Under the pieces are notes generated by a model that worked only from the letters and a program-made list of their open reading frames with translations, did not search any database and was not told the DNA's origin. Made by a program: the position numbers and the translations under genes. Shown in pieces: positions 48,937 through 58,269 of a stretch of DNA of 64,000 nucleotides (position 1 is the first letter of the stretch; every line of letters begins with the position of its first letter). This DNA comes from Alphaproteobacteria bacterium (GTDB taxonomy: Bacteria > Pseudomonadota > Alphaproteobacteria > Ferrovibrionales > Ferrovibrionaceae), in assembly GCA_017307375.1 (NCBI GenBank), contig JAFKFH010000005.1, forward strand, positions 62,001-126,000. The letters are read 5' to 3'.

Positions 48937-49590
48937 ATGTCGGCCCGGCTGACCCCGGAACTGCTGGTCCGCGCCTATGCGCGCGGACTGTTCCCGATGG
49001 CCGAGGAACGCGACGACCCGGATATCTTCTGGGTCGAGCCCGAGCGGCGGGGCATCCTGCCGCTCGAGCATTTTCACGTGCCGCGGCGCCTCGCCCGCAC
49101 CGTGCGGCAGGAGCGGTTCCGGGTGACCGCCGATCGTGCCTTCGGCCAGGTCATCGCCGCCTGCGCCGAGCCCAAGCCGGGCCGCACCCGGACCTGGATC
49201 AACGATGCGATCGAGCAGGCCTATGGTGAACTGGCCCGCCATCGCCTAGCCCATTCGATCGAATGCTGGTCGGGCGACAAGCTTGTCGGCGGGCTTTACG
49301 GCGTCTCGCTCGGCGCCGCGTTCTTCGGCGAAAGCATGTTCAGCCGCGAGACCGATGCCTCGAAGGTCGCACTGGTCCACCTGGTGTCACGCTTGCGCAT
49401 CGGCGGCTACCGGCTGCTCGACTGCCAGTTCATCACCGATCACCTGGCCCAGTTCGGCACGATCGAGATCGAGCGCGACACCTACATGCAGCTGCTCTTG
49501 CCGGCACTGGCGGGGGCCGGCGACTTCTACTTGGCCGGGGCCGGCTTGGCCGGTTCGGCCGTCTTGCAGTCGGTCACCCAGATATCATAG
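48937..49590 (+). CDS. aat: Leucyl/phenylalanyl-tRNA--protein transferase
   Basis: This N-end rule enzyme adds Leu or Phe to proteins with N-terminal Arg or Lys, marking them for ClpSP. The 217-residue chain shows [55 protein letters not shown] and [20 protein letters not shown], all diagnostic. The last 64 bases overlap the 3' end of the convergent DUF2155 gene. It is the last gene of the aroQ-accB-accC-aat operon. Confidence 0.94.
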   Translation: MSARLTPELLVRAYARGLFPMAEERDDPDIFWVEPERRGILPLEHFHVPRRLARTVRQERFRVTADRAFGQVIAACAEPKPGRTRTWINDAIEQAYGELARHRLAHSIECWSGDKLVGGLYGVSLGAAFFGESMFSRETDASKVALVHLVSRLRIGGYRLLDCQFITDHLAQFGTIEIERDTYMQLLLPALAGAGDFYLAGAGLAGSAVLQSVTQIS

Positions 49591-49919
49591 ACCGGATGCT
49601 CGAGCGGGTTCAGCGCCGGGCTCGACGCAAACATCCAGCCGGAAAACAGCGCCTTCGGCGCCTCGCCCGGCAACTGCTCGATGATCTCGATGAAAGCGGC
49701 CGATTCCGGCGTCTCCTCGACCGGGCGCTTGTTGCAGGCGCGCACGACGATATCGAGCGACCCGAACTTGACCGGCTGGTTGATCGGCGCCTCGAAGGTC
49801 GAGATACGCGCCGTCACCTTGTCCAGGCCCTGCAGGATCGCGGCCTGGCCGGGGATCGAGGCGGCACTGGCAGGCAGGGCGAAGACGGACAGCAACAGGC
49901 CCAGTCCGAGGCGGCGCAT
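49527..49919 (-). CDS. DUF2155 periplasmic protein
   Basis: The 130-residue protein has a signal peptide ([20 protein letters not shown]) and the conserved C-terminal pattern [20 protein letters not shown] with DIWVTDC. Two mature cysteines may pair (RACNKRP and the terminal TDC). The family is alphaproteobacterial and of unknown function, and it commonly sits opposite aat. The ATG at 49919 follows GGAG. Its 3' end overlaps aat by 64 bases. A longer in-frame start upstream is antisense-type sequence and was rejected. Confidence 0.88.
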   Translation of the reverse strand: MRRLGLGLLLSVFALPASAASIPGQAAILQGLDKVTARISTFEAPINQPVKFGSLDIVVRACNKRPVEETPESAAFIEIIEQLPGEAPKALFSGWMFASSPALNPLEHPVYDIWVTDCKTAEPAKPAPAK

Positions 49920-49924
49920 GACGG

Positions 49925-50692
49925 TTACTCCGGCAGATGGGCAGCAAAACGCAAACGGACGTAGTCGACCGTCCAGGCACCGGTCTCGTCGCGCAAGAGC
50001 GGCGCCAGCAGGTCGATCACGCGGTCCTGGGCGGCAACGCGGACCCGTGGGCTCAGGGCGTGGAAGAACACCTGGGCGAAGTTGTCCAGCCAGGCGGCGA
50101 GGCTGGTGCCGATCGGCGTCGGCCGTCCGATCAGCGCGATCTGGTCGACGATGAAACCGCCTCGCTCCAGCCGGGCCTTGTAGTCGGCCGCAGTCGGGAA
50201 GTACCACGGGCTGATTTCGTTGCCGTCGATGCCGTAATCGGCCAGCACGATATTGAGCGCGACGCGAACGGCCGCGACATTGCCGAAGCCACCCATCTCG
50301 CCGACGAACCGCCCGCCGCGCTTGAGGTTGCGGGCGACCGCCGCGATGACCCGATCGGGCCGGGTCATCCAATGCAGCGCGGCATTCGAGAACACCGCAT
50401 CGAACGGGCGTTCGAAGGCGAGGTCCTCGGCGTCCATCAGCCGGGCGGTCAGGCCGCGACGCAACGAGGCGGCGATCATGTCGGGGGCGGCATCGATGCC
50501 GATGACACGCGCGCCGCCGTCGACGATCTTGCGGGTCAGCGCGCCGTCGCCGCAGCCGAGATCAAGGATGTCGAGCCCGGCCAGCGGCCCGAGCAGGTCG
50601 AGGACCGGGGCGCCGAGATCCGCCACGAAGCCGCATTGCGCGGCATAGGCGGCGGCGTTCCAGTTGTGGCCCGGCTTTTCCTCGGCCGACAT
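49925..50692 (-). CDS. SAM-dependent class I methyltransferase
   Basis: The 255-residue enzyme has the Rossmann motif I LDILDLGCGDGALTRKI, motif II VIGIDAAPDM and a post-II FDAVFSNAALHWMTRPDRVI, which resembles trans-aconitate methyltransferase-type enzymes. The substrate is unknown. It lies between mlaD (16-base gap) and DUF2155 (5-base gap) on the same strand, so all are likely one transcript. Confidence 0.85.
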   Translation of the reverse strand: MSAEEKPGHNWNAAAYAAQCGFVADLGAPVLDLLGPLAGLDILDLGCGDGALTRKIVDGGARVIGIDAAPDMIAASLRRGLTARLMDAEDLAFERPFDAVFSNAALHWMTRPDRVIAAVARNLKRGGRFVGEMGGFGNVAAVRVALNIVLADYGIDGNEISPWYFPTAADYKARLERGGFIVDQIALIGRPTPIGTSLAAWLDNFAQVFFHALSPRVRVAAQDRVIDLLAPLLRDETGAWTVDYVRLRFAAHLPE

Positions 50693-50708
50693 CGCGACCG
50701 GCTGCCGG

Positions 50709-51164
50709 CTACGGCGCCGGCTTGGCGGCGCCGAACACCGCCTGCCCGATCAGATCCATCAGATTGACCGAACCCTGCGTGTGCTTGATCTCGCCGCCGG
50801 CAGCCAGGTTCTTCTCGCTCCCGCCCGGCTCCAGCGCCAGGTAATTGGCGCCGAGCAGACCGGAAGAGGTAACCTTGGCCGAGCTGTCCTCGGGCAGCTT
50901 GACGTCGTTTGCGATCGTCATGGTGACGATCGCCGAATAGCTCTGCGGATCGAGCCGCTGATTGGTGACCGTGCCGATCTTGATGCCCGAAAGCCGCACG
51001 TCGGCACCGACGTTCAGGCCATCGACGCTCGCAAACCGGGCATTGAGCTGATAGCCCGCCATGCTGCCGCCGACATGGGCGGTGGTATAGGCAAAGCCGA
51101 GGAAAACGGCAGCGACGGCAATCACCACCGCCCCGATCAGGGTTTCGACGACGTTTCCGGCCAT
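50709..51164 (-). CDS. mlaD: MlaD-type MCE lipid-transport protein
   Basis: The 151-residue protein has an N-terminal membrane helix (VETLIGAVVIAVAAVFLGFA) and one MCE domain (GYQLNARFASVDGLNVGADV, RLSGIKIGTVTNQRLDPQSY, GLLGANYLALEPGGSEKNL). MlaD binds phospholipid in the periplasm as part of the MlaFEDB transporter that keeps the outer membrane asymmetric. No mlaE or mlaF is nearby. It stands between NDUFA12 and a methyltransferase gene on the minus strand. Confidence 0.92.
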   Translation of the reverse strand: MAGNVVETLIGAVVIAVAAVFLGFAYTTAHVGGSMAGYQLNARFASVDGLNVGADVRLSGIKIGTVTNQRLDPQSYSAIVTMTIANDVKLPEDSSAKVTSSGLLGANYLALEPGGSEKNLAAGGEIKHTQGSVNLMDLIGQAVFGAAKPAP

Positions 51165-51197
51165 GGTGCTGATATCCGCCTGAACGCTTCGGCCGCC

Positions 51198-51542
51198 TTA
51201 CTCGGGCGACCAGGCCTCGTAATCGCCGGTCGCCTGCTGGCGCCGCGCCCCGCGGCTCAGCCCGCCGGGCGGACGATACGCATAGTCGGTGCCGGTGAGG
51301 TTCGGGAGATGTTCCTTCTCCCACTTCTGGCGCGGCGGCTCGGCCGGCGGGATTTCCTCGGTGATGTGATGCAGCCAGCGGTGCCAGGCCGGCGGGACCT
51401 TCGAGGCTTCGGGCTCGCCCTGGTAGTAGACGAGGCGACGCTTCGGATCGTCCTTGAGGCGGTAGTACTTGTTGCCGAACTGGTCGGATCCGACCAGTTC
51501 GCCCTTCCACCACAACATGAACCGGGTTCCCAACGCACTCAT
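51198..51542 (-). CDS. NDUFA12-family complex I accessory subunit
   Basis: The 114-residue protein matches the alphaproteobacterial NDUFA12/B17.2 subunit of NADH:ubiquinone oxidoreductase. MLWWKGELVGSDQFGNKYY and RRLVYYQGEPEASKVPPAWH with WLHHITEE are diagnostic. The basic C-terminal tail (GLSRGARRQQATGDYEAWSP) is also family-typical. The ATG at 51542 starts the conserved domain; an upstream in-frame start at 51617 adds 25 poorly conserved residues and was rejected. Its presence places the organism in Alphaproteobacteria. Confidence 0.92.
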   Translation of the reverse strand: MSALGTRFMLWWKGELVGSDQFGNKYYRLKDDPKRRLVYYQGEPEASKVPPAWHRWLHHITEEIPPAEPPRQKWEKEHLPNLTGTDYAYRPPGGLSRGARRQQATGDYEAWSPE

Positions 51543-51671
51543 GGGCGAATCCTTAGGGTCGAAATCCTCGAGGGGCTGAACGCGCCGGACTATGGCACTG
51601 CGGCGCGACCGTGACAAGAAGTGAACATTTCGTCGGGGTCTGCGACGGCAAAATGCCCGATCATGATACCT

Positions 51672-52394
51672 ATGACCCGACTGGCCCCCCTCCTGGTACT
51701 GCTGATGCTGGCGGCAGGTTTCGCCCCCGCGCGTGCCGCACCACAGATCCTGCCGGTATTCGGCTCCGACTTCCCGCCCTACGCCTATGAGGACAATGGC
51801 CGCGCGGCAGGCAGCGCTACCGATCGGGTGCGCGGCATCCTCCAGGCGGCGGGCCTCACCGCCGTGATCGAGATCTATCCCTGGGCGCGGGCCTACCGCG
51901 CCGCAAGGGCAACCCCGGACGCCCTGCTCTATCCGGTCGCCCGGACGCCCGAGCGCGAGGATGAATTCATCTGGCTCGGCGAACTTGTCGACTACGATGT
52001 CCGGCTATGGCGGCTCGCCGATCGCCGGGACATCGTGCTGACCTCGCTTGCCGATGCCGAGGGATTCTCGTTCGGCGGCTTGCCCGACGACGCCAAGACC
52101 GGGTACCTGCGGGAACAGGGGATGACTGTCAGCCTCCAGTCGAACGAGGACATCCTGCTGACCATGCTGATCAACGGCCGTATCGATCTGATGCCGGCCG
52201 ATCGGGTCTCGTTCCTGGCGCGGCTGCAGCGCGATGGCCTCGACTCCCGCGGCTTCGTCGCGGCCTTGGCGCTGCCCGCGGTGTCCCGCCCGCTTTACCT
52301 GGCGATCAGCCGCGGGGCCGACCCCGATCTGGTCGCCAGGCTCGCTGCGGCATTCGGCCCCACTGCCAAGCCTGAATCCCTTAAATCCCAGTAA
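51672..52394 (+). CDS. Periplasmic substrate-binding protein, family 3
   Basis: The 240-residue protein has a signal peptide (MTRLAPLLVLLMLAAGFAPA, cut near ARA) and a type II periplasmic binding fold of the amino-acid/HisJ kind (VFGSDFPPYAYEDNGRAAGS, YPWARAYRAARATPDALLYP). No transporter genes accompany it. Such single proteins often act as sensors or as partners of unlinked systems. In-frame starts at 51621 and 51663 exist; the ATG at 51672 gives the cleanest signal peptide, but no strong ribosome-binding site marks any of them. Confidence 0.78.
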   Translation: MTRLAPLLVLLMLAAGFAPARAAPQILPVFGSDFPPYAYEDNGRAAGSATDRVRGILQAAGLTAVIEIYPWARAYRAARATPDALLYPVARTPEREDEFIWLGELVDYDVRLWRLADRRDIVLTSLADAEGFSFGGLPDDAKTGYLREQGMTVSLQSNEDILLTMLINGRIDLMPADRVSFLARLQRDGLDSRGFVAALALPAVSRPLYLAISRGADPDLVARLAAAFGPTAKPESLKSQ

Positions 52395-52461
52395 TTTCAA
52401 CAAGCTGCACGGGCGTGCTGCGATCTTAATCTAGAATCTCATATTGACCGCCCCAGACGCC

Positions 52462-52508
52462 TTGCTAACCTTGGTGGCAGGAGCGGCGGGGAACACAAAA
52501 TCTTGTGG
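52462..52508. promoter_or_regulatory. NrdR-box-like pair upstream of nrdJ
   Basis: acacaaaatcttgtgg (52493-52508) fits the NrdR-box pattern ACAC-N8-GTGT with one base off. A weaker copy, ttgctaaccttggtgg (52462-52477), lies exactly 31 bases upstream, the usual spacing of paired NrdR boxes. NrdR represses ribonucleotide reductase genes. The 212-bp gap shows no recognisable cobalamin riboswitch. Confidence 0.55.
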
Positions 52509-52606
52509 AAAACGTCGTTTCGCCCCGGATTTTCCAGGCCGTGCGGGCGGCGACTCGGGGCAGCGAATCGGCGGATCATTTTCTTCAAGGCAGGGGAGAT
52601 CGCTTC

Positions 52607-55600
52607 ATGCGCGTCGAGCGTCTGTTCACCATGGCCCATGGCTCGCCTTACGACGGGCTGGAGTTCCGACGCGCCACCTCCGAGATCCGCAATCCGGACG
52701 GCTCGGTGGTCTTCCGCATGGACGACATCGAGGTTCCCGGCGCCTGGTCGCAGGTCGCCGTCGACGTGCTGGCCCAGAAGTATTTCCGCCGCGCCGGCGT
52801 GCCCGCGGTGCTGAAGCCGGTCGAGGAAGACGCGGTGCCGGCATGGTTGTGGCGACACGAGGCCGACCAGGCCGCGATCGCCCAGATCGATCCGAAACTG
52901 CGCAGCGGCGGCGAACGCTCGGCCAAGGCGGTGTTCGATCGGCTGGCCGGGACCTGGACCTACTGGGGCTGGAAGGGCGGCCATTTCGATTCGGAAGACG
53001 ACGCCCGCGCCTGGTACGACGAGATGCGCTACATGCTGGCCGCCCAGATGGGCGCGCCGAACTCGCCGCAATGGTTCAACACCGGCCTGCACTGGGCCTA
53101 TGGCATCGACGGCCCCGCGCAGGGCCATTGGTATGTCGACTACCGGACCGGCGAGATGACCCGCTCGGCCTCGGCCTACGAACATCCCCAGCCCCATGCC
53201 TGCTTCATCCAGTCGGTCGAGGACGACTTGGTCAACGAGAACGGCATCATGGACCTCTGGGTTCGCGAGGCGCGGCTGTTCAAGTACGGCTCGGGCACCG
53301 GCACCAATTTCTCGCGCCTGCGCGGCGACGGCGAGAAGCTGGCCGGCGGCGGGCGTTCGTCGGGGCTGATGAGCTTCCTGAAGATCGGCGACCGCGCGGC
53401 GGGCGCGATCAAGTCGGGCGGCACCACCCGGCGCGCCGCCAAGATGGTGATCGTCGATGCCGACCATCCCGATATCGAGGCCTTCATCGACTGGAAGGTG
53501 ATCGAGGAACAGAAGGTGGCGGCGCTGGTCACCGGCTCGCGCCTCAACCAGCAGCATCTGCAGGCGGTGATGGCGGCCTGCCATGTCGATACCGCCGGCG
53601 GCGATGCGCGTTTCGATCCGAAGCGCAACGACCGTCTGAAGCAGGCGGTGCGGGCGGCGCGGCGGGCGCTGGTGCCCGACAACTACATCCAGCGCACCAT
53701 CGAATTCGCCCGCCAGGGCTTCCGCGAGATCGAATTCCCCGCCTATGACACCGATTGGGACGGCGAGGCCTATCGCACGGTCGCGGGCCAGAACTCGAAC
53801 AACTCGGTCCGCCTGACCGACGCCTTCCTGCGCGCCGTCGAGCGGGATGCCGACTGGCAGCTGGTGCGCCGCACCGACGGCACCGTCGCCAGGACGCTGA
53901 AGGCTTCGGCGCTGTGGGACAAGATTTCCTATGCCGCCTGGGCCTCGGCCGACCCCGGGCTGCAGTTCGACACGACGATCAACGCCTGGCACACCTGCCC
54001 GAACGACGGTCGCATCAACGCGTCGAACCCGTGTTCGGAATACATGTTCCTCGACGATACCGCCTGCAACCTGGCGTCGTTGAACCTGATGACGTTCCGG
54101 CAGGCCGACGGCTCGGTCGACGTCGCGGCCTTCTCGCATGCCGTGCGGCTGTGGACCGTCGCGCTCGAGATCGCGGTCCTGATGGCCCAGTTCCCGTCGC
54201 GCGCCATCGCCGAGCGTTCCTACCGCTTCCGCACGCTGGGCCTGGGCTATGCCAATATCGGCGCCCTGCTGATGGCCAACGGCCTGCCCTACGATTCGGA
54301 CGCCGGCCGCGCCCTGTGCGGCGCGATCACCGCGCTGATGACCGGCGTCGCCTATGCGACTTCGGCCGAGATGGCCGAGGCGCTGGGCCCCTTCCCCGGC
54401 TATGCCGCCAATGCCAGGGCGATGCTGGCCGTGATCCGCAATCACCGCCGCGCCGCCCACGGCCATGACGCCGGCTATGAAGGCGGCGTGTCCCCCGTGC
54501 CGCTCGATCATCGCGCCTGCCCCGACCAGGCGCTGGTCGCGGCCGCCACCGCCGCCTGGGATCGCGCCCTGGCACGCGGCGAAGCGCACGGCTATCGCAA
54601 CGCCCAGGTGTCGGTGATCGCGCCGACCGGCACGATCGGCCTGGTGATGGATTGCGACACCACCGGCATCGAGCCCGATTTTGCGCTGGTGAAGTACAAG
54701 AAGCTCGCCGGCGGCGGCTATTTCAAGATCATCAACCGCACCGTCCCCTCGGCGCTGGCGACCCTCGGCTACAGCCCGGCCGAGATCGATGCCATCGTCG
54801 GCTATGCGGTCGGCCACGGCACGCTGGCCGGCGCCCCCGGCGTCGGTCACGACGCGCTGCGCGCCCGGGGGTTTACCGACGAGGCGATCGACCGGATCGA
54901 GGAAGCGCTGGCCGGCGCCTTCGACATTCGCTTCGTCTTCAACAAATGGACGCTGGGCGAAGAATTCTGCGTCGACACGCTGGGCCTCGATCCCGACGCG
55001 CTCGACGCCGTCGGCTTCGACATGCTGGCGACCCTCGGCTTCGACAACGAGGCGATCGAGGCCGCGAACCTGCATGTCTGCGGCGCCATGACGCTCGAAG
55101 GCGCGCCCGGGCTGCGCGACGAGCACCTGCCGGTGTTCGACTGCGCCAACCCCTGCGGCAAGCGGGGCGTGCGCTTCCTCGCTTGGGACAGCCATATCCG
55201 GATGATGGCAGCGGCGCAGCCGTTCATCTCGGGCGCCATCTCCAAGACCATCAACATGCCGAACCACGGCACCGTGGCCGACTGTGCCGCGGCCTACATG
55301 CTGTCCTGGCGGCTCGGCCTCAAGGCGATCGCGCTCTATCGCGACGGCTCGAAGCTGTCGCAGCCGCTGGCGGCCTCGATCGTCGAGGACGATCCGGCCG
55401 AGGCGGCCGAAAAGACCGAGGCGCTGGTCGAAGCGATCACCCGCGCCGCCACCGCCGAGCGTGCCCAGATCGTGGCCGAACGCGTAGTCGAGCGCATCGT
55501 GGAACGCCACGTCGCCGGCCGCCAGAAGATGCCGCAGCGCCGCAAGGGCTATACCCAGAAGGCGGCGGTCGGCGGGCACAAGGTCTATCTGCGCACCGGC

Positions 55601-56311
55601 GAATACGAGGACGGCAAGCTCGGCGAGATCTTCATCGACATGCACAAGGAAGGCGCCGCCTTCCGCAGCCTGATGAACAACTTCGCCATCGCCATCTCGA
55701 TCGGCCTGCAATACGGCGTGCCGCTCGAGGAATTCGTCGAGGCGTTCGTGTTCACCCGCTTCGAGCCGCAGGGCATCGTCGAGGGCAACGACGCCATCCG
55801 CATGGCGACGTCGATCCTCGACTACGTCTTCCGCGAACTCGCCGTCTCCTATCTCGGCCGTACCGACCTGGCCCATGCCGAGCCCGACGACCTGCGCCAT
55901 GATGCGCTGGGCCGCGGCACCGGCCAGGCCAGCCTGCCCGCCCAGGCCGCGCCCGAACAGCCGGCGGAGGTCGAGCCCGCCGTGCTGGCACTGGCTTCGA
56001 ACGGCTATATCCGGTCCAACCTCTACGTTCTGAAAGGCGGTCGCCAGGCGACCGCCAGCGCCGCGGCGGCGGTATCTGCCGCCCCGTCGGCCGCGGCGAT
56101 GGGGGCGGCCGCGGTGGCGGTCGAAACGGTCCTGCGCAGCGCCGCCGGCGGCGGCGGATCGACCGGCGATACCCGGCGCGACCGGGCGATGCAGGCGCGG
56201 CTGAAAGGCTATGAAGGCGACAATTGCCCGGAATGCGGCAACTTCACCCTGGTCCGCAACGGCACCTGCCTGAAATGCGATACCTGCGGCGGCACCACCG
56301 GCTGTAGCTGA
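52607..56311 (+). CDS. nrdJ: Adenosylcobalamin-dependent (class II) ribonucleotide reductase
   Basis: This enzyme reduces ribonucleotides to deoxyribonucleotides using vitamin B12. The 1234-residue chain starts [20 protein letters not shown], close to known NrdJ N-termini. Active-site features are [11 protein letters not shown] (Cys199), [15 protein letters not shown] (the thiyl-radical Cys476 region), and a C-terminal zinc-finger-like [20 protein letters not shown] with a final GGTTGC thiol pair. [20 protein letters not shown] is a nucleotide-site motif. The ATG at 52607 follows GGGGAG (52593-52598); an in-frame GTG at 52505 has no support. A 70-residue Ala/Gly linker separates the core from the Cys tail. 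Confidence 0.96.
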   Translation: MRVERLFTMAHGSPYDGLEFRRATSEIRNPDGSVVFRMDDIEVPGAWSQVAVDVLAQKYFRRAGVPAVLKPVEEDAVPAWLWRHEADQAAIAQIDPKLRSGGERSAKAVFDRLAGTWTYWGWKGGHFDSEDDARAWYDEMRYMLAAQMGAPNSPQWFNTGLHWAYGIDGPAQGHWYVDYRTGEMTRSASAYEHPQPHACFIQSVEDDLVNENGIMDLWVREARLFKYGSGTGTNFSRLRGDGEKLAGGGRSSGLMSFLKIGDRAAGAIKSGGTTRRAAKMVIVDADHPDIEAFIDWKVIEEQKVAALVTGSRLNQQHLQAVMAACHVDTAGGDARFDPKRNDRLKQAVRAARRALVPDNYIQRTIEFARQGFREIEFPAYDTDWDGEAYRTVAGQNSNNSVRLTDAFLRAVERDADWQLVRRTDGTVARTLKASALWDKISYAAWASADPGLQFDTTINAWHTCPNDGRINASNPCSEYMFLDDTACNLASLNLMTFRQADGSVDVAAFSHAVRLWTVALEIAVLMAQFPSRAIAERSYRFRTLGLGYANIGALLMANGLPYDSDAGRALCGAITALMTGVAYATSAEMAEALGPFPGYAANARAMLAVIRNHRRAAHGHDAGYEGGVSPVPLDHRACPDQALVAAATAAWDRALARGEAHGYRNAQVSVIAPTGTIGLVMDCDTTGIEPDFALVKYKKLAGGGYFKIINRTVPSALATLGYSPAEIDAIVGYAVGHGTLAGAPGVGHDALRARGFTDEAIDRIEEALAGAFDIRFVFNKWTLGEEFCVDTLGLDPDALDAVGFDMLATLGFDNEAIEAANLHVCGAMTLEGAPGLRDEHLPVFDCANPCGKRGVRFLAWDSHIRMMAAAQPFISGAISKTINMPNHGTVADCAAAYMLSWRLGLKAIALYRDGSKLSQPLAASIVEDDPAEAAEKTEALVEAITRAATAERAQIVAERVVERIVERHVAGRQKMPQRRKGYTQKAAVGGHKVYLRTGEYEDGKLGEIFIDMHKEGAAFRSLMNNFAIAISIGLQYGVPLEEFVEAFVFTRFEPQGIVEGNDAIRMATSILDYVFRELAVSYLGRTDLAHAEPDDLRHDALGRGTGQASLPAQAAPEQPAEVEPAVLALASNGYIRSNLYVLKGGRQATASAAAAVSAAPSAAAMGAAAVAVETVLRSAAGGGGSTGDTRRDRAMQARLKGYEGDNCPECGNFTLVRNGTCLKCDTCGGTTGCS

Positions 56312-56332
56312 GCCGGTGGCGCCGCCTGCCGG

Positions 56333-57475
56333 TCAGGCGTAGGCGGCGCGCTCGAAGGCGTCGTAGGTCGCCATGAAGCGCGGTTCGGCGAAGGGCAGGC
56401 TCTGGGTCATCAGCACGGCGGCGAGGTCGGCCGCCGGGTCGAACCAGTAATGCGAGTTCAGCACGCCGGCCCACCCTTGCGCGCCGGCGTGGCGCATGCC
56501 CGGCACGTCTTCCTCCATCCGCATGAAGCCGAAGGAATGGCTCTTCTGCAGGCCGGGGAAGAATTCGGCATCGGCAGTGACCGGCGGTGCGGTCGTGACC
56601 AGCCGGCCGAGCCGCAGGTCGCCGATCGCATTGGCCAGCATCGCCTCGACGCCGGCTTCGCTGAGCACCCGCCGGCCATCGAGCGCACCACGATTGAGGA
56701 ACATGCGCAGGAAGCGCAGGTAGTCGGGCGCGGTCGAATAGAGCGCATGGCCCATGCCGTAGAATTCGGGCCGTGACGGCGGCGCCAGGTCGAAATCGAC
56801 GAACTGCCCCTCCTCGCCGCGCGCCTTGACCCCGGCAAGCCGCGGGGCCATGTCGGCTGATACTTCGAAACCGGTATCGACCATGCCCAAGGGCTGGAAT
56901 ATCTCCTCGGCGCAGAACTGGTCGATCCGCCGGCCGTCGACGGCTTCGACCGCGCGGCCCAGCCAGTCGATGCCGATGCCGTAGTCCCAGCGTGCGCCGG
57001 GGTCGAAGACCAGCGGATAGTTCATCGACGCTTTCAGGCCGGAAATGACGGTCGGATGGCCGGTCGCCGCCATGTAGCGGGGAATATCGGCGTTCCAGAA
57101 TTCATAGACGAACCCGGAGGTATGCGTCGCCAGGTGGCGCAGCGTTGCCTGCGTCCGGGGCGCCCGCAGCCGCGGCATCTCGCCGTCGAACCCGTCCAGT
57201 ACCTTGATCCCGGCAAACTCGGGCAGAATCTCGGCAACCGGCGTATCCATCGCGAACTTGCCGCGATCGATCATGATCATCGCCGCGGTCGAGCCGACCG
57301 CCTTGGTCATCGAGAATATGCGGAACACGGTATCGAGGGTGGCCGCCTGGCCCGCCGACCGCTCGCCGGCGACACCCGACCAGGTGATGCCGCGCGCATT
57401 GGCGGTCATCGCGACGGCGAACGGCACGTCACCCTGCGCCACCGCTCGGTCAAGCACGGTCTGCAACTGCTTCAT
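56333..57475 (-). CDS. Class C beta-lactamase-fold serine hydrolase (EstB-like esterase)
   Basis: The 380-residue protein has the penicillin-binding fold of family VIII esterases. The nucleophile motif is FRIFSMTKAVGS (Ser55 and Lys58). The second motif has Tyr in GARWDYGIGIDWLG. RHLATHTSGFVYEFWNADIP is typical of the EstB branch. There is no signal peptide, so it is more likely a cytoplasmic ester hydrolase than a resistance enzyme. The ATG at 57475 follows AGGAGGA. Its 3' end converges on nrdJ with a 21-base gap. Confidence 0.88.
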   Translation of the reverse strand: MKQLQTVLDRAVAQGDVPFAVAMTANARGITWSGVAGERSAGQAATLDTVFRIFSMTKAVGSTAAMIMIDRGKFAMDTPVAEILPEFAGIKVLDGFDGEMPRLRAPRTQATLRHLATHTSGFVYEFWNADIPRYMAATGHPTVISGLKASMNYPLVFDPGARWDYGIGIDWLGRAVEAVDGRRIDQFCAEEIFQPLGMVDTGFEVSADMAPRLAGVKARGEEGQFVDFDLAPPSRPEFYGMGHALYSTAPDYLRFLRMFLNRGALDGRRVLSEAGVEAMLANAIGDLRLGRLVTTAPPVTADAEFFPGLQKSHSFGFMRMEEDVPGMRHAGAQGWAGVLNSHYWFDPAADLAAVLMTQSLPFAEPRFMATYDAFERAAYA

Positions 57476-57600
57476 CGTTTCCTCCTGAGTTTCTTTTTTA
57501 CTGGGCACGGCAACATTTTAGGCGGTCACGGCAAGATAGGTCTAGGCGCCGGCCGGCGAATTCACGATCTTTCGGATAACAACGACGGGAGGGCGAGGGC

Positions 57601-58269
57601 TTGCGCATACTGGTCGTGGAAGATGACGCGGTCCTGCGCGACGGCATTGTCCGCCTGCTGACCGCGCAGGGTTACGCGGTCGATTGCGCCGGCTGCGGGG
57701 CGGAGGCGCTGGAACTGGCAGCGCTGACCCGCCCCGACCTGCTCGTCCTCGATCTGAGCCTCCCCGACCTCGACGGCTTCGAGGTGCTGAAGACCCTGCG
57801 CGACGGGCGCGACCGCACGCCGGTGCTGATCCTGTCGGCCCGGTCCGAACTGTCCTCGCGGGTCGCCGGGCTCGATCTCGGCGCCGACGATTTCCTCGCG
57901 AAGCCCTTCGCGACCGAGGAACTGGTGGCACGCTGCCGTGCGTTGATCCGCCGCGCCCATGGCGGCGGCGATACCGTGCTGGTCAACGGTCGGCTTGCCT
58001 ACGACCTCGCCACCGGATCGGTCACGTTGGGCGACGCGCCGCTGATGCTGCGCCGGCGCGAGCGCGAGGTGCTGGAAGCACTGATGCGCCGGGCCGGCAA
58101 GGTCGTGGCCAAGGAACAGTTGGTCGGCCTCCTCTCGGGCGGCGCCGACGACCCGGCCGGGCCCAATGCGGTCGAGATCCATGTCGGGCGGCTGCGCCGC
58201 CGGCTCGAGCCCGCCGGTCTCGTGATCCGGACGATCCGTGGCCTCGGCTATCTGATGGACCGGGCATGA
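57601..58269 (+). CDS. OmpR-family response regulator (TctD-like)
   Basis: The 222-residue regulator has an N-terminal receiver domain (ILVVEDDAVLRDG, phospho-acceptor Asp51 in LVLDLSLPDLDGF, and FLAKPF with the conserved Lys) and a C-terminal winged helix (LMLRRREREVLEALMRRAGK, EIHVGRLRRRLEP, VIRTIRGLGYLMD). The start is TTG at 57601 behind GGGAGGGCGAGGG. It overlaps its sensor kinase gene by 4 bases. Related TctD regulators control carboxylate or other transporters, which suits the ABC transporter downstream. Confidence 0.92.
   Translation: MRILVVEDDAVLRDGIVRLLTAQGYAVDCAGCGAEALELAALTRPDLLVLDLSLPDLDGFEVLKTLRDGRDRTPVLILSARSELSSRVAGLDLGADDFLAKPFATEELVARCRALIRRAHGGGDTVLVNGRLAYDLATGSVTLGDAPLMLRRREREVLEALMRRAGKVVAKEQLVGLLSGGADDPAGPNAVEIHVGRLRRRLEPAGLVIRTIRGLGYLMDRA

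Noticed and set aside
52395-52606. Cobalamin riboswitch in front of nrdJ
   Set aside because: The gap is short and I found no B12-box-like core or extended pairing. The paired NrdR-like boxes explain the control region better.
52439-55900. A 1153-codon open frame on the minus strand opposite nrdJ
   Set aside because: nrdJ is a certain gene here. The antisense frame stays open because of the GC-rich third codon positions and its product has no recognisable family features.
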